From: Capra hircus
Lineage: Eukaryota; Chordata; Mammalia; Artiodactyla; Bovidae
DNA length: 64,000 bases
NCBI RefSeq assembly: GCF_001704415.2
Contig: NC_030819.1
Location: forward strand, 33,040,575 to 33,104,574
Reading direction: 5' to 3'
Both the position numbers and the translations under genes were made by a program. Numbering within the stretch: position 1 is the stretch's first letter; each line of letters opens with the position of its first letter. The notes beneath the pieces are model-generated. The model was not told the DNA's origin. It ran no database searches and was given only the letters and a program-made list of their open reading frames with translations. This document shows positions 32,389-42,272 of this stretch, piece after piece.

Positions 32389-32591
32389 TAGCGTATTTCT
32401 GGGAACTCGTTGACTCCGGAGTTTACTGCTCCCACACTTACCCCCACCTCTTCCCTGCATTTTATAAACAAAGCAGGAAGTAATAAATGTTGCCTTCTCT
32501 CTGCAAGTTCCTGCAGATGGTGTGAGAATAAACAAGGTCTTAGATATGTCCACCAAAAAAATATGTGCAACCTAAAAGTTGAGTGTTAGGT

Positions 32592-32597
32592 TTTATT
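32592..32597 (-). promoter_or_regulatory. LTR polyadenylation signal AATAAA
   Basis: TTTATT on plus, preceded on the minus strand by the presumed R region. Confidence 0.6.
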
Positions 32598-32685
32598 CCA
32601 TGGGAATGTTAGGACTCAGCCCTGGAGACAGCATCTCAGGTGACCCCGAGAGAGCTGACTTTGAGGAGGCAGAGGAGGGGCCAAG

Positions 32686-32692
32686 TTATATA
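32686..32692 (-). promoter_or_regulatory. LTR TATA box
   Basis: TTATATA on plus reads TATATAA on minus, correctly placed upstream of the R region. Confidence 0.6.
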
Positions 32693-33089
32693 CAAGTTTA
32701 CAGCAAGAGGCAGATAATCTGAATATTAAAAGATTATTGTTAAGAGAAAACTAAATCTTATATGAAGAGATTAAACGATCTTCTGTATATGGGAAGATGC
32801 AAGCATCCGGGCTTGCTGAAATTATTTCTTTCAATGCCTCTAGCTATCTGGGGCCAATCCTGCCTTCTTTATTGTTCACATACTAATCCCTTGTTTACCG
32901 TAAGAGATAGTGAATGTGACTGATGGCAGCCTCTCACATCCCCCTAGCTTGTCAGTGCTTCCCAGAGAGGAAGTAGCTGATGTCTTCCGAGTAGCTGGCT
33001 TTGTTTCACCTGGACTCAGAAATTTTTATTTGGAAAAGGCTTGTTTACTGGTAGAGTGTAAAGCAGGAAACGTATCATTTCACAGATAT

Positions 33090-33305
33090 ATGTGCTTATG
33101 CTTAATCACTCAGTCCTGTCCAACTCTTTGTGACCCCATGGACTGTAGCCTACCAGGCTCCTCTGTCTTTGGGCTTCTCCAGGCAGAATACTGGAGTGGG
33201 TTGCCATTTCCTTCTCCAGAGAATCTTCCTGACCCGGGGATCAAAACCTGGTCTCCTGCATTGCAGGCAGTTTTTTTTTTTTTACTATATGAGCCACCAG
33301 GGAGG

Positions 33306-33307
<2 letters not shown>
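33090..33307 (-). mobile_element. Bov-tA SINE with internal T tract
   Basis: Reverse complement from GCTTAATCACTCAGTCCTGT to GAGCCACCAGGGAGG. A run of T's (33271-33283) has expanded inside the tRNA-derived head between GGCAG and ACTATATGAG. Confidence 0.94.

Positions 33308-33345
<38 letters not shown>
33308..33345. repeat. (GT)18 microsatellite
   Basis: A pure TG/GT run immediately beyond the SINE head. Confidence 0.97.
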
Positions 33346-33348
<3 letters not shown>

Positions 33349-33494
33349 CTCAATTCCTGGTCTAAGTTAAGTCTAAAGCCTTTTCCTCTCATCCTTCTTT
33401 TCCAATATATATAAAAGATGGATAAAAATATTGATCATCTTTGGTTCTTAGGATTAAGTTCCATTTGCTATGGCAAGTTGTATCTCTGAGCCTA

Positions 33495-33962
33495 TGAGAA
33501 ACATGCTAACCAGTCCAAACTGAAAGAATGGACTTGGAGACACGAGCTACAGAGAGAAGCAAGGCTTTAATGATGGTCTTGCAAGATCAGGTGTCTGGTG
33601 GGTAAGCACACCCAGAGTTGTAACAGGGAGCATCTTATCTGTAGCATGCAAGCTCCTCTCCCAGTTCCTCATTGGTTGAGTACCATGGGGAGAACGATCT
33701 TCCCAGATGTCACCTCTGTTTGATCCCTCCCTCTTTATGGACTGGCCCCTCTCTGACATCTTCTTTCCTCCTTTCCTGGTCACCTATTCTTGTCTTTATG
33801 TTTTGAATTCACCAATAGGATTTCGCTGTGTGAAAATTATAGGCACCTGCCCTCCCTTTGTTTGCCCAGACTTTCTCGTTTTGTAACCCTTACAGCTACC
33901 AGCTATTGGCTATTGCATCAGCAAGCTCTCACTCTCAGCTAGCTATTCTTGAAAATGGACCA
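33495..33962 (-). mobile_element. Solo LTR-like sequence (second ERV family)
   Basis: On minus: TATA-like CCATAAAGAGGGAGGG, then ATCATTAAAGCCTTGCTTCT (ATTAAA poly(A) signal) and CTGTAGCTCGTGTCTCC. It ends near TTAGCATGTTTCTCA, giving TG...CA ends of about 470 bp. It is unrelated in sequence to the LTR at 32566. The family name is unknown. Confidence 0.55.
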
Positions 33963-35249
33963 TTTTAAGTTTTTTATTTCTTGCAAGCCCTGCAAGCATC
34001 ATGGATAGTGTGGTTAATGTGGTTTTTTAAGAGCAGTGCTTGGCAGTCATTAAGCAAATACATTGCTAAGTAAGAACAACAGGTACATTAATCCCCTGAA
34101 TAAATGAGTATTAGAATCATTATCCCAGATGGAAACAAACTAACAGGATATTTACTGTATTTGGCTTAGAAAGAAGAAGCTGAAAATGAATCTTCAACTG
34201 GAAAGAAAAAGGGAGATTCCATCCATTTTGTTTTTTTTTTTTTCCTCAGTGTTTCAGTGTTTTGGGGGAGATTATAAAAAAAAGCATGCTTGTAATAATC
34301 TGACTTTATTAGCCTTCTGAAAGAAGTTTAAGGTTAATCAGAAAGAATATTGTTTAGGATGAAACATTAATAATATATTCTGCAAGAAAACAAATGCAAT
34401 GGAAGCCAGTAAGCCCAGTCAAAACTACATATTTAATAGGCAAAACATCAAAACCCCGTCACAAGATGTACTCCACACATGAGTTTGCATTTGTGCTTGA
34501 ACCACCGGAGCCCAGAAGGATCATCGCATTACTCTGTTGGCAGATGCACCCAAAGAACTGGCCGTGTTGTGTCTTGTCTTCACAATGCTTCTTTCTGCTA
34601 AATGGTTTAAAATGTTTGACAAGCACATCACAAAGCCATCCAAGGAAATGCTCCCCTTCCAGGGATTAGAGTCTTGAAGCAGACCATTAACACTGGCCTT
34701 TGTCAGTGACTCAGCCCACATTAGCAACAGAAAGCTTCTTACAGACAGAATGGGCTCTTAAGGAGGCTCTAAAGAGAACACTGAGTGCTTTGTTATTGCT
34801 TCTTCACGCGCTAATAATGGAGGTTTAGCAGAGGGAAAGGCGGGTTGTTCCTTGTCCTCAGAAAGTTGTCTTTTTAAAAAAACATTTCCTATCTTTATCA
34901 TATTAAGATAATGATCTAATCAGATTGCAATGAGACAAAAAATTTGATTCTTAATTAAATGGAAGGAAGCCATCTAACAAAATGGTCTTTTTCTCAAGTT
35001 TATGCACCTACCAAAAGTCTTTGGCCAAATTACTGCCAGAAAAAGAATAATCAGAGGCACAAGAAAAGGACTTTGGCTCCCGATGAATATTTCTCTGCAT
35101 AATAGAGCAGTGACACAAGAATGGATTCTCAGACGACGCTCCTTTTCATTGAGAGTTTATTACCGTGGAGTAGCTTAACTCTTTCATTTGATTTAAAATT
35201 TGCTTTCTTGGAGTCTTGTTCCAAATTAAAAATTAACCCTATCTCTCAC
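33963..35249. other. Single-copy DNA, 1.3 kb
   Basis: No gene or repeat family is recognised. A T tract lies near 34230-34242. A 91-codon plus ORF at 34394-34669 has no recognisable domain. Confidence 0.5.
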
Positions 35250-35257
35250 CATTTGTT

Positions 35258-35463
35258 GGCTTTCCTGGTGGCTCAGACAGGCAAGAATCTGCCTGCAAGG
35301 CAGAAAACCTGGGTTCAATCTCTGGCTTGGGAAGATCCCCGAGAGAAAGGAATGGCTACCCACTCCAGTATTCTTGCCTGGAGAACTCCATGGACAGAGA
35401 AACCTGGGAGGCATGGTGTCATAAAGAGTCGGACAGGGCTGAGCAACTAGCACTGTCACTGAT
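35258..35463 (+). mobile_element. Bov-tA SINE with 8-bp target duplication
   Basis: CATTTGTT at 35250-35257 and 35464-35471. The GGGCTACAGTCCATG segment has been lost (CCTGGGAGGCATGGTGTC). Confidence 0.95.
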
Positions 35464-35471
35464 CATTTGTT

Positions 35472-35967
35472 ATGCTCTCAGATCTCTTTATCTTCTATTT
35501 TATTCTCCACCTCAAGTTCCAAGAACCATTGCAACTGGCAAAGAAACTTCAGTAGCTCGTCTTGATCCTCAAAAACTCTTCCCCCTTGGGAGAGATATGA
35601 ATGCATCTTAGTTGGAACTAGCTATTTATCCTCCATATTCTTCCTTACCTTCAAATTATAGAAGCAAAGTAGCATAGTTTTACTTTCTCTAGATCACATG
35701 CTCTATTATTGTGCTTCATTCCAATCTGAAGGCATATTTCATAGCAAGAAAACAATGAGATAGTGTACCCAACATCCAAACCATGGGAATGTTGGAAAGT
35801 TTATTGCAAGACTTCTTATATGACTCAGTGACACAATTGTGATTTATAGACCATTTATTGAAAAAAGTCATTTAATGTAGGAAATGTATGTGTATACACA
35901 AATACATCATATATAGCTTACTATTGTTGTACACTCATTTTCTAGTCTTCTGATCTGTGTATGTGTG
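35472..35967. other. Single-copy DNA
   Basis: Nothing recognisable is present. Confidence 0.5.
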
Positions 35968-36183
35968 TGTGTATGTGGTCAGTCGTGTCCAACTCTTTGT
36001 GACCCCACAGACTGCAGCCCACCATGCTCCTCTGTCCATGGAATTTTCCAGGCAAGAATACTGGAGTGGGTTGCCATTTCCTATTCTGGAGGATCTTCCC
36101 TACCCAGGGATCTAACCTGTGTCTCCTGGGTCTCCTGCATTGGCAGGCAGATTCTTTACCACTGTGCCATCTGGGAAGGCCTA
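35968..36183 (-). mobile_element. Bov-tA SINE, full length
   Basis: Reverse complement from GGTCAGTCGTGTCCAACTCT to GTGCCATCTGGGAAGGC. A short duplication in the head (GTCTCCTGGGTCTCCTGC) lies between the boxes. A GT-rich tract flanks the tail. Confidence 0.95.
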
Positions 36184-37053
36184 GAACCAACATCTTTGGA
36201 ATTCTTAAATTTGGGTGTGCTAATTGGACCCATTCTCTGCACAATTCCCATAAAGACTTATCTATGGATTTCAGGGTTATTTTGAAATTCTTCTAAGTTA
36301 AACTAGAACTTACCAGTACTTGCAAAGAGCAAACAATGCAGAATCACAAGTTTTATTTTGTTCCCAATATTTTACAACTCTCTCACCAATCTTTAATTCA
36401 ATATAATTTTTTAAATGTCTCTTATTTGCAGTGTCTTTTCAATATTTTAAAGCTATTTTCCATGGAAAAAATCTCTTTTTTTCTCCCTTTTCATTCATTC
36501 AAGTATTTAATAAGTTATCTAACTACAGTAACAAGTACATCTGGAATAAACAGTTTAAGAAACTTGCGCAACTGATTCTTGCTAGCCGACAGTTCAGCTG
36601 GTGGGAACAGAAGTGTTGGGTATACCAGAGAGAAGCGTGCGCCGCGTGAATGCTTAACATGTCATGAGCAATGGTAAGCCTGTTTACAGAGGTAGCAGAG
36701 TGGCAGCTAAGCCACAAAATCGTGTAGGTGGAAGTCAGTTACGTGATCAGGACATTTTGAATATATTACACAGGACATCAGGGCACTAACCAAAAGTGAC
36801 TATTTTAGTTAAGACTGCTAATATAAAGTCATCATTTTCTGAGAAGAATACTTAACATACCTTTCTGCTCCCACAGCATGCAGAAGAATCTTCACTGAAA
36901 TGAGTAAGAAAAGACAAAGCCAGAGGACAAAAACATGCAGGTTTGTATGAGAGACAGGAAGTCACAGCAGTCAGTAATCATTCCTGGTGCTGATAAACCT
37001 TCCAACAAGATTGATTTAGAATATATTGGAGAGGATAGCATGAATTGAGAACA

Positions 37054-37055
<2 letters not shown>
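36184..37055. other. Single-copy DNA
   Basis: Nothing recognisable is present. Confidence 0.5.

Positions 37056-37098
<43 letters not shown>
37056..37098. repeat. (GT)21 microsatellite
   Basis: An uninterrupted dinucleotide run of about 43 bp abutting the 3' tail of a BOV-A2. It is the longest pure GT tract here and likely length-variable. Confidence 0.97.
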
Positions 37099-37101
<3 letters not shown>

Positions 37102-37361
37102 CTGCTAAGTAGCTTCAGTCGTGTTCGACTCTGTGCGATCCCATAGATGGCAGCCCATCAGGCTCCCCTGTCCCTGGGATTCTCCAGGCAAGAACACTGG
37201 AGTGGGTTGCCATTTCCTTCTCCAATGCAGGAAAGTGAAAAGTGAAAGGGAAGTCGCTCAGTCGTGTCCGACTCTTAGTGACCCCGTGGACTGTAGCCTA
37301 CCAGGCTCCTCCGTCCATGGGATTTTCCAGGCAGAGTACTAGAGTGCGTTGCCATTTCCTT
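37099..37361 (-). mobile_element. BOV-A2 SINE (dimer)
   Basis: Begins CTGCTGCTAAGTAGCTTCAG (the tail) and includes the GAAAGTGAAAAGTGAAAGGG linker. It ends in the first monomer (TTGCCATTTCCTTCC). Confidence 0.96.
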
Positions 37362-37382
37362 CCACACACTACCCATATAAAA

Positions 37383-37622
37383 TAGGTAACTAGGGAGAAG
37401 CTGCTATATAACACAGGAAGCCCAGCCTTGCACTCTTTGAGGACCTAGAGGGGTGGGATGAGACAGGGGATGGAAGCTCATGAGGGAGATATCTATTCTT
37501 CTTCATGTTGTAGCCCAGCAGAAACCAACACAACACTGGTAAAGCAATCATCCTCCAATTTTTTAAAAAAGACTAAAATATTTAAAAAGACTTAAAAAAT
37601 TAAAAAGACTAAAAAATAAAAA
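37383..37622 (+). mobile_element. L1 3' UTR, 5'-truncated, A-rich tail
   Basis: CTGCTATATAACACAGGAAG, GCCCAGCAGAAACCAACACA and AATCATCCTCCAATT are ruminant L1 3'-UTR marks. The tail is an AAAAAGACT-type repeat (about 37565-37622). Confidence 0.78.
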
Positions 37623-38149
37623 GGCATATATTGGAGACAAGAAATCAGTCATTCATAAGAATCCACTATCAAATACTTCTACTTACTTTAAGGGGGGTTT
37701 TGCACAACTGTGATACCAAAGAAGGGAAATAAGCAGCAATATATAAAAGAGTTTTATGATATGACCCAGTGGAGTTTATCCCAGATATGCAAGGTTGGCT
37801 TAAAATCTGAAAGTCATTTTGTGTAATATTTCATATTAATATAGTAAAGGACAAAATCATGTGCTCTTCTCAATAGACAACAGTAGCATTTGAAAAAGTC
37901 CAATTACTATTCATAATAAAAAAATATTTTTAACTCTTAGCAAATGAAAAGCAAATAGAAACAATATTCCTCAACCTGAAAAACAGCATCTGCAAAAAGC
38001 CCAGAGCTATCACCAAACTTACTTGTAGAAGATAAATGCTGTGCCTAATATTGGAAACAAGACAAAAATGTGTAATATAACTCAGGTCTACTCAATACTG
38101 TACTGGATTTAAACCACAATAAACAAATGAGAAAAAAATAAAGGTATAT

Positions 38150-38352
38150 ATATCAGCAGTAAAGAATCTGTCTGCAATGCAGGAGCCACTGAAGATATAG
38201 GTTTGATCCCTGAGTTGGGAATATCTCTGGAGTAGGAAATGGCAACCCATTCCAGTATTCTTGCCTGGAAAATTCCATGGACAGAGGAGCTTGGCAGGAT
38301 ACAGTCCATGGGGTCACAAAGAGTCAGACATGACTGAGTGACTGAACTTGCA
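38150..38352 (+). mobile_element. Bov-tA SINE in L1M
   Basis: Head partly truncated (CAGCAGTAAAGAATCTGTCT), body complete to GACTGAGTGACTGAAC. L1 ORF2 resumes immediately after. Confidence 0.92.
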
Positions 38353-38418
38353 CATGTATTGAAAGAAAAAAGTAAAACTGTCTTTAAGGATGACACCATC
38401 CTGTATGTGATATATTAT

Positions 38419-38435
38419 ACACACACACACACACA
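38419..38435. repeat. (CA)8 tract
   Basis: A short CA run beside the BOV-A2 insertion point. Confidence 0.9.
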
Positions 38436-38447
38436 TATACACAATAT

Positions 38448-38729
38448 TGGAGAAGGCAATGGCAACCCACTCCAGTACTCTTGCCTGGCAAATCCCATGG
38501 ATGGAGGAGCCTGGTAATCTGCAGTCCCTGGGGTCGCTAAGAGTCGGACACGACTGAGCAACTTCCCTTTCACTTTTCACTCTCATGCATTGGAGAAGGA
38601 AATGGCAACCCACTCCAGTGTTCTTGCCTGGAGAATCCCAGGGACAGGGGAGCCTGGTGGGCTACCGTCCATGGGGTCGCACAGAGTTGGGCACCACTGA
38701 AGTAACTTAGCAGCAGCAGTAGCAACAGC
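38448..38729 (+). mobile_element. BOV-A2 SINE with perfect 11-bp target duplication
   Basis: ATACACAATAT at 38437-38447 and 38730-38740. Both monomers are complete, with an AGCAGCAGCAGTAGCAACAG tail. This is the most intact BOV-A2 in the window. Confidence 0.98.
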
Positions 38730-38832
38730 ATACACAATATATGTAAAAACTATATATCCTAAATTGATGCAACTTACAAATTTAAGAAAGTCACAGGACC
38801 AACTTACACAAATCAATTGTATTTTTATTCAC

Positions 38833-39103
38833 TCAGTTCAGTTCAGTTACTCAGTCATATCTGGCTCTTTGCAACCCCCTGGACTGCAGCATACCAGGCT
38901 TCCCTGTCCATTGCCAACTCCCAGAGCTTGCTCAAACTCATGTCCATCCAGTTGGTGATGCCATCCAACCATCTCATCCTCTGTCATCCCCTTCTCCTCC
39001 TGTCTTCAATCTTTCCCAGCATCAGGGTCAATAAACACCAGGTGGCCAAAGTTTTAGAGCTTCAGCTTCACCATCAGTCCTTCCAATGAATATTCAGGAC
39101 TGA
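38833..39103 (-). mobile_element. BovB 3' end (ART2A-type) in L1M
   Basis: Target duplication TTTTATTCAC (38823-38832) / TTTTATACAC (39104-39113), one mismatch. It starts with iterated TCAGTTCAGTTCAGT. It contains CCATCCAACCATCTCATCCT and ends at CAATGAATATTCAGGACTGA. Confidence 0.95.
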
Positions 39104-39486
39104 TTTTATACACAAGCAACAAATAATCAAAAGAAAAACTAGGAAGAAAACTTCATCGGCATGAGAATCAAAAAGAATAAAATATTTAGGAATAAATCTA
39201 ATTTAAAACTGTAGGTGTTGTACACTAAACTACAAAATATTACTGAGAAAATTTAAAGAGGTTTAAATAAAGAGCTATTTTATGGTCATAAACTAATTTA
39301 ATATTGTTAAAATTTATAATTCTATGCCAAATTTATCTGTAGATCAATGTAATTTTGATCACAAACAGCAGGAATTTTTTATAAATTGATAATTTGATAC
39401 TAAAATATATATGGCAACAAAAGAACTCAAAATAATCAAAGCAATCTTGAAAAAAAAAAGCTGGAGAAAATTGGAATTTGCCAATT

Positions 39487-39560
39487 TCAGAGAAACCTGG
39501 TGTGCTACAGTTCATGGGGTCACAAAGAGTTGGACATGACTTAACTACTGAACAGCAACA
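39487..39560 (+). mobile_element. Bov-tA 3'-half fragment
   Basis: AGAGAAACCTGGTGTGCTAC to ACATGACTTAACTACTGAAC, a 5'-truncated SINE embedded in L1 ORF2. Confidence 0.85.
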
Positions 39561-39915
39561 AAAAATTTCGAATCTTGCTACAAAGCTAAGGTTTTACAGG
39601 CTGAGGTTTATCGACCTAAGGATGGACATGCCAGTCAATGAAACAGAACTTAAACTTCAGAAATAAATCCTTCTAGTTATGGTCAATGTGCTTTCAATAA
39701 AGATGCCAACACAGTTCAATGAGGGAAAGTGTCTTCAACAAATCCTGCTGAGACAACAAGACACACATATGTAAAAACAAGAAAAAGAAAAAAGCATTTA
39801 GATCCTTACTACACACCATACACAAAAATTAACTCAAAGGAGAACAAATATGTAAGAACTAAAACTGTATGACTACTATAAAAACAGAAACTTTCTAGAA
39901 GAGAAAAATCTCATT

Positions 39916-40025
39916 ATGGCAACTATTTTGCAATGTACACAAATATTGAATCATTATGATTTATCCATGAAACTAATATGCTATGTGCAAACTATATCTG
40001 CCTGAAAGAATAAATAAAAACCTCT
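39916..40025 (+). mobile_element. L1 3'-tail fragment nested in L1M
   Basis: ACTATTTTGCAATGTACACA, AATATTGAATCATTATGATT and AAAGAATAAATAAAAACC resemble the L1 terminus seen at 17305 and interrupt the older ORF2 sequence. Confidence 0.5.
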
Positions 40026-40303
40026 GTGATTTTGGTTGGACAAAAATGTATTAGATGTGACACAAAAAATAACATCTATTAAAAATTCATAAATTCAACT
40101 GAAAGTGAAAATTTTTTGCTCTTCAAAAGACACTATTAAGAAAATGAAAAGAGAAACCACAGACCGGGAGAAAATATTTATAAATCATACATTGTATTAA
40201 GGAATTATGTTCAGAATACAAAAAGAACACATGATTCAACAATTAAAAGATAAACAGTTCAACTAAAGAGTGTGGACAATTTTTGAATGCATAGTTCACC
40301 AAA

Positions 40304-40305
<2 letters not shown>

Positions 40306-40343
<38 letters not shown>
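40306..40343. repeat. (TA)19 microsatellite
   Basis: A pure AT dinucleotide run within L1M ORF2, likely unstable and cruciform-prone. Confidence 0.97.
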
Positions 40344-40347
<4 letters not shown>

Positions 40348-40361
40348 CAAAAGCTAATGAA

Positions 40362-40573
40362 AGTGCATACTAAGTGACTTCAGTTGTGTCCAACTCTTAA
40401 CCACCCTATGGAATGTAGCCCGCCAGGCTCCTCTCTTCCTGGGATTCTCCAGGCAAGAATACTAGAATGGGTTGCCATGCCCTCCTCCAGGGGATCTTCC
40501 TGACCCAGGGATGGAAACTGAGTCTCTCATCTCTCCTGCATTGGGCAGGCGGGTTCTTTACCACTAGTGCTAC
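40362..40573 (-). mobile_element. Bov-tA SINE in L1M
   Basis: Reverse complement from CTAAGTGACTTCAGTTGTGT to TCTTTACCACTAGTGCTAC. The terminal GGGAAGCCC of the head is missing. Confidence 0.93.
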
Positions 40574-41274
40574 ATTTAAAAGAAACTTTCAACCTCATTA
40601 GCCTTTAGGGAAATGTAAGTTAAAACCACAGTTAGACACAATTTTACACAAAATGGCTATAATAAAAAAGACAAAGCAAGTGGTAGTAAGGATGTGAAAA
40701 AATTTGAACCCTCATGCACTCCTGGTGGGAACATAAAATGGTGCAGGCACCTGGGAAATTTATTTGACAGTTTCTTTAGAAATTAAGCACAGATTTACTA
40801 TTCAACCTAGAAGTTCTCAAGAGAAATGAACACATATGTCCTCGTAAAACTTGCATGTTCATAGAAGCTTTATTCACAATATTCCCAAACTGTAAACAAC
40901 CATTAAGTGATGAATAGATAAAAAAGGCAGGGAATGATATAGGGAATAAAAACAAACAACCTACTGCTCCATGCTACAGTACAGTAAAACTTCAAAACTA
41001 TTATGCTAGATAAAATAAGCTGAACACAAACAACTACATATTGCATGATTCAATTTATGTAGCTTTTTATCCAGAGAGACAGAAACCTGGTCGACATTTA
41101 TCTGAACCGGCAATGTGAACAGAAATTAACTGCAAATGGACAAAAGAGAAATGTCTTATTTCTACATCACACTGGTTGCTGCACAACCCTTTAAATTTGT
41201 GAAAAACTACTGAATCCACTTACCATGGATTAATTTTATGGTGTAAATTATACCTCAATGAAGCTGGTTAAAAA

Positions 41275-41366
41275 TAATTAACATTTACAGAGCACTTACT
41301 AAGTGCCACGCACTTTGTTGATTACTTTGATTATCTTATTTGATCTTCCCCCAAACACTGTGAATG
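41275..41366 (-). mobile_element. MIR SINE, 3' half (split copy)
   Basis: Antisense MIR: AACATTTACAGAGCACTTAC, TAAGTGCCACGCACTTTG, ATCTTATTTGATCTTCCCCC. The complementary half is at 42148-42272 in the same orientation and correct order. Confidence 0.75.
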
Positions 41367-41594
41367 TATAATGTTTGTGCAGTTAACTAATATGTACATT
41401 TATAAATTATACAAATATAAATTATGAAATTAATATATTTATAAATATAATTTAGAAATTATAAAAGAAATGCAAACTAAACATTTAAAATGCACAAATA
41501 TTATACATTCATAATGTTTAGAGGATGATTAAGTAAGGTAATTTTTAATTACATTTATTTTTAAATGAAACAAAGGTGAATATTTTTAATGTTA

Positions 41595-41770
41595 AAAGAT
41601 ACAGTTCACAAAGAAGATAGACATAAACCATTAGACACCTAACAACAAAGAAACAAAAATACATAAAGAAAAAATCAGAAGAAATATAAGGAAAAGAAAA
41701 ATACATATATAATCATAGTGAAACATTAACACTTCACTGAGAATATTTTATCAATTCAGAAAAAAGAATA
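41595..41770 (+). mobile_element. L1M ORF2 endonuclease-region fragment
   Basis: AAAGATACAGTTCACAAAGA, ACACCTAACAACAAAGAAAC and AAAATACATAAAGAAAAAAT resemble the region of L1 ORF2 ahead of the RT. AT-rich and very diverged. Confidence 0.5.
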
Positions 41771-42009
41771 GGAGCATCTTGAATAATGTCATAATAATTT
41801 AAATATAGTCGATTTCTATTTATATTAATTTATATTAATCTTATATCCTACACAAATACATTTAAAATTTTGTATCTCATACATTGTTATTAGATATCCA
41901 TAGGACATTCAGAAAAACAAGCAAAAAGATAAACATTACTAAATTTCAAAAAGTAGAATTTTTTGTGATTAGTGATACATATACACATATATTATTTTTG
42001 AAATTATTT

Positions 42010-42098
42010 TCCATTATAGGTTATTACAAGATATTGCTATATTTCCCTGTACTAGACAGTAAACCTTTGTTGCTTGTTGCCTATCTATTTTTTTAAAT
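42010..42098 (-). mobile_element. L1 3'-UTR fragment
   Basis: TTATAGGTTATTACAAGATA, TTTCCCTGTACTAGACAGTA and CCTTTGTTGCTTGTTGCCTA are an antisense cetartiodactyl L1 3'-UTR pattern. Confidence 0.65.
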
Positions 42099-42147
42099 TA
42101 GAAATCTACCATTCATTCATAGTAAGTCAAAAGAGTAAAATCAAAAT

Positions 42148-42272
42148 GTCATAATAGCCCAATTTTATGGATAAAGAAACTGAGTACGACTGGGGTTAGA
42201 TTATTTGCCCAGTAGCATAGGGCAGGTAACTAGTGGAGCCAGGGCCCAGGTAGACTAACTTCAAAGCCCCAT
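42148..42272 (-). mobile_element. MIR SINE, 5' half (split copy)
   Basis: CCCAATTTTATGGATAAAGA, AACTGAGTACGACTGGGGTT, TTATTTGCCCAGTAGCATAG and GGTAACTAGTGGAGCCAGGG are the antisense MIR core and head. Confidence 0.78.

Larger units (their letters stand above)
32566..33065 (-). mobile_element. Solo ERV LTR (ruminant type)
   Basis: Read on the minus strand there is a TATATAA box (32686-32692) in CTTGTATATAACTTGGCCC. About 90 nt of GC-rich leader follow, then GGAATAAAACCTAACACTC with the poly(A) signal (32592-32597). This U3-R-U5 order and spacing is an LTR hallmark, and the leader resembles ruminant ERV LTRs. Ends are estimated from TG/CA positions. No target duplication or coding interior was found. 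Confidence 0.65.
37690..41272 (+). mobile_element. Old L1 (L1M-type), ORF2 to 3' end, heavily interrupted
   Basis: Sense-strand ORF2 fragments appear in order: GACCCAGTGGAGTTTATCCC (37764 on), AGTAAAACTGTCTTTAAGGA (38361 on, RT), AAAAGAATAAAATATTTAGG (39170 on), CTCATGCACTCCTGGTGGGA (40711 on). The 3' terminus is CCTCAATGAAGCTGGTTAAA. Stops are pervasive. Insertions in it: Bov-tA 38150, BOV-A2 38448, BovB 38833, Bov-tA scrap 39487, L1 tail 39916, (TA)n 40306, Bov-tA 40362. Confidence 0.82.

Noticed and set aside
32910..33347. 145-codon plus-strand ORF ending in alternating V and C
   Set aside because: It runs from LTR sequence through a Bov-tA into a (GT)n microsatellite. The tail is just translated GT repeats.
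34394..34669. 91-codon plus-strand ORF
   Set aside because: No domain recognised and no supporting gene structure. A chance ORF is most likely.
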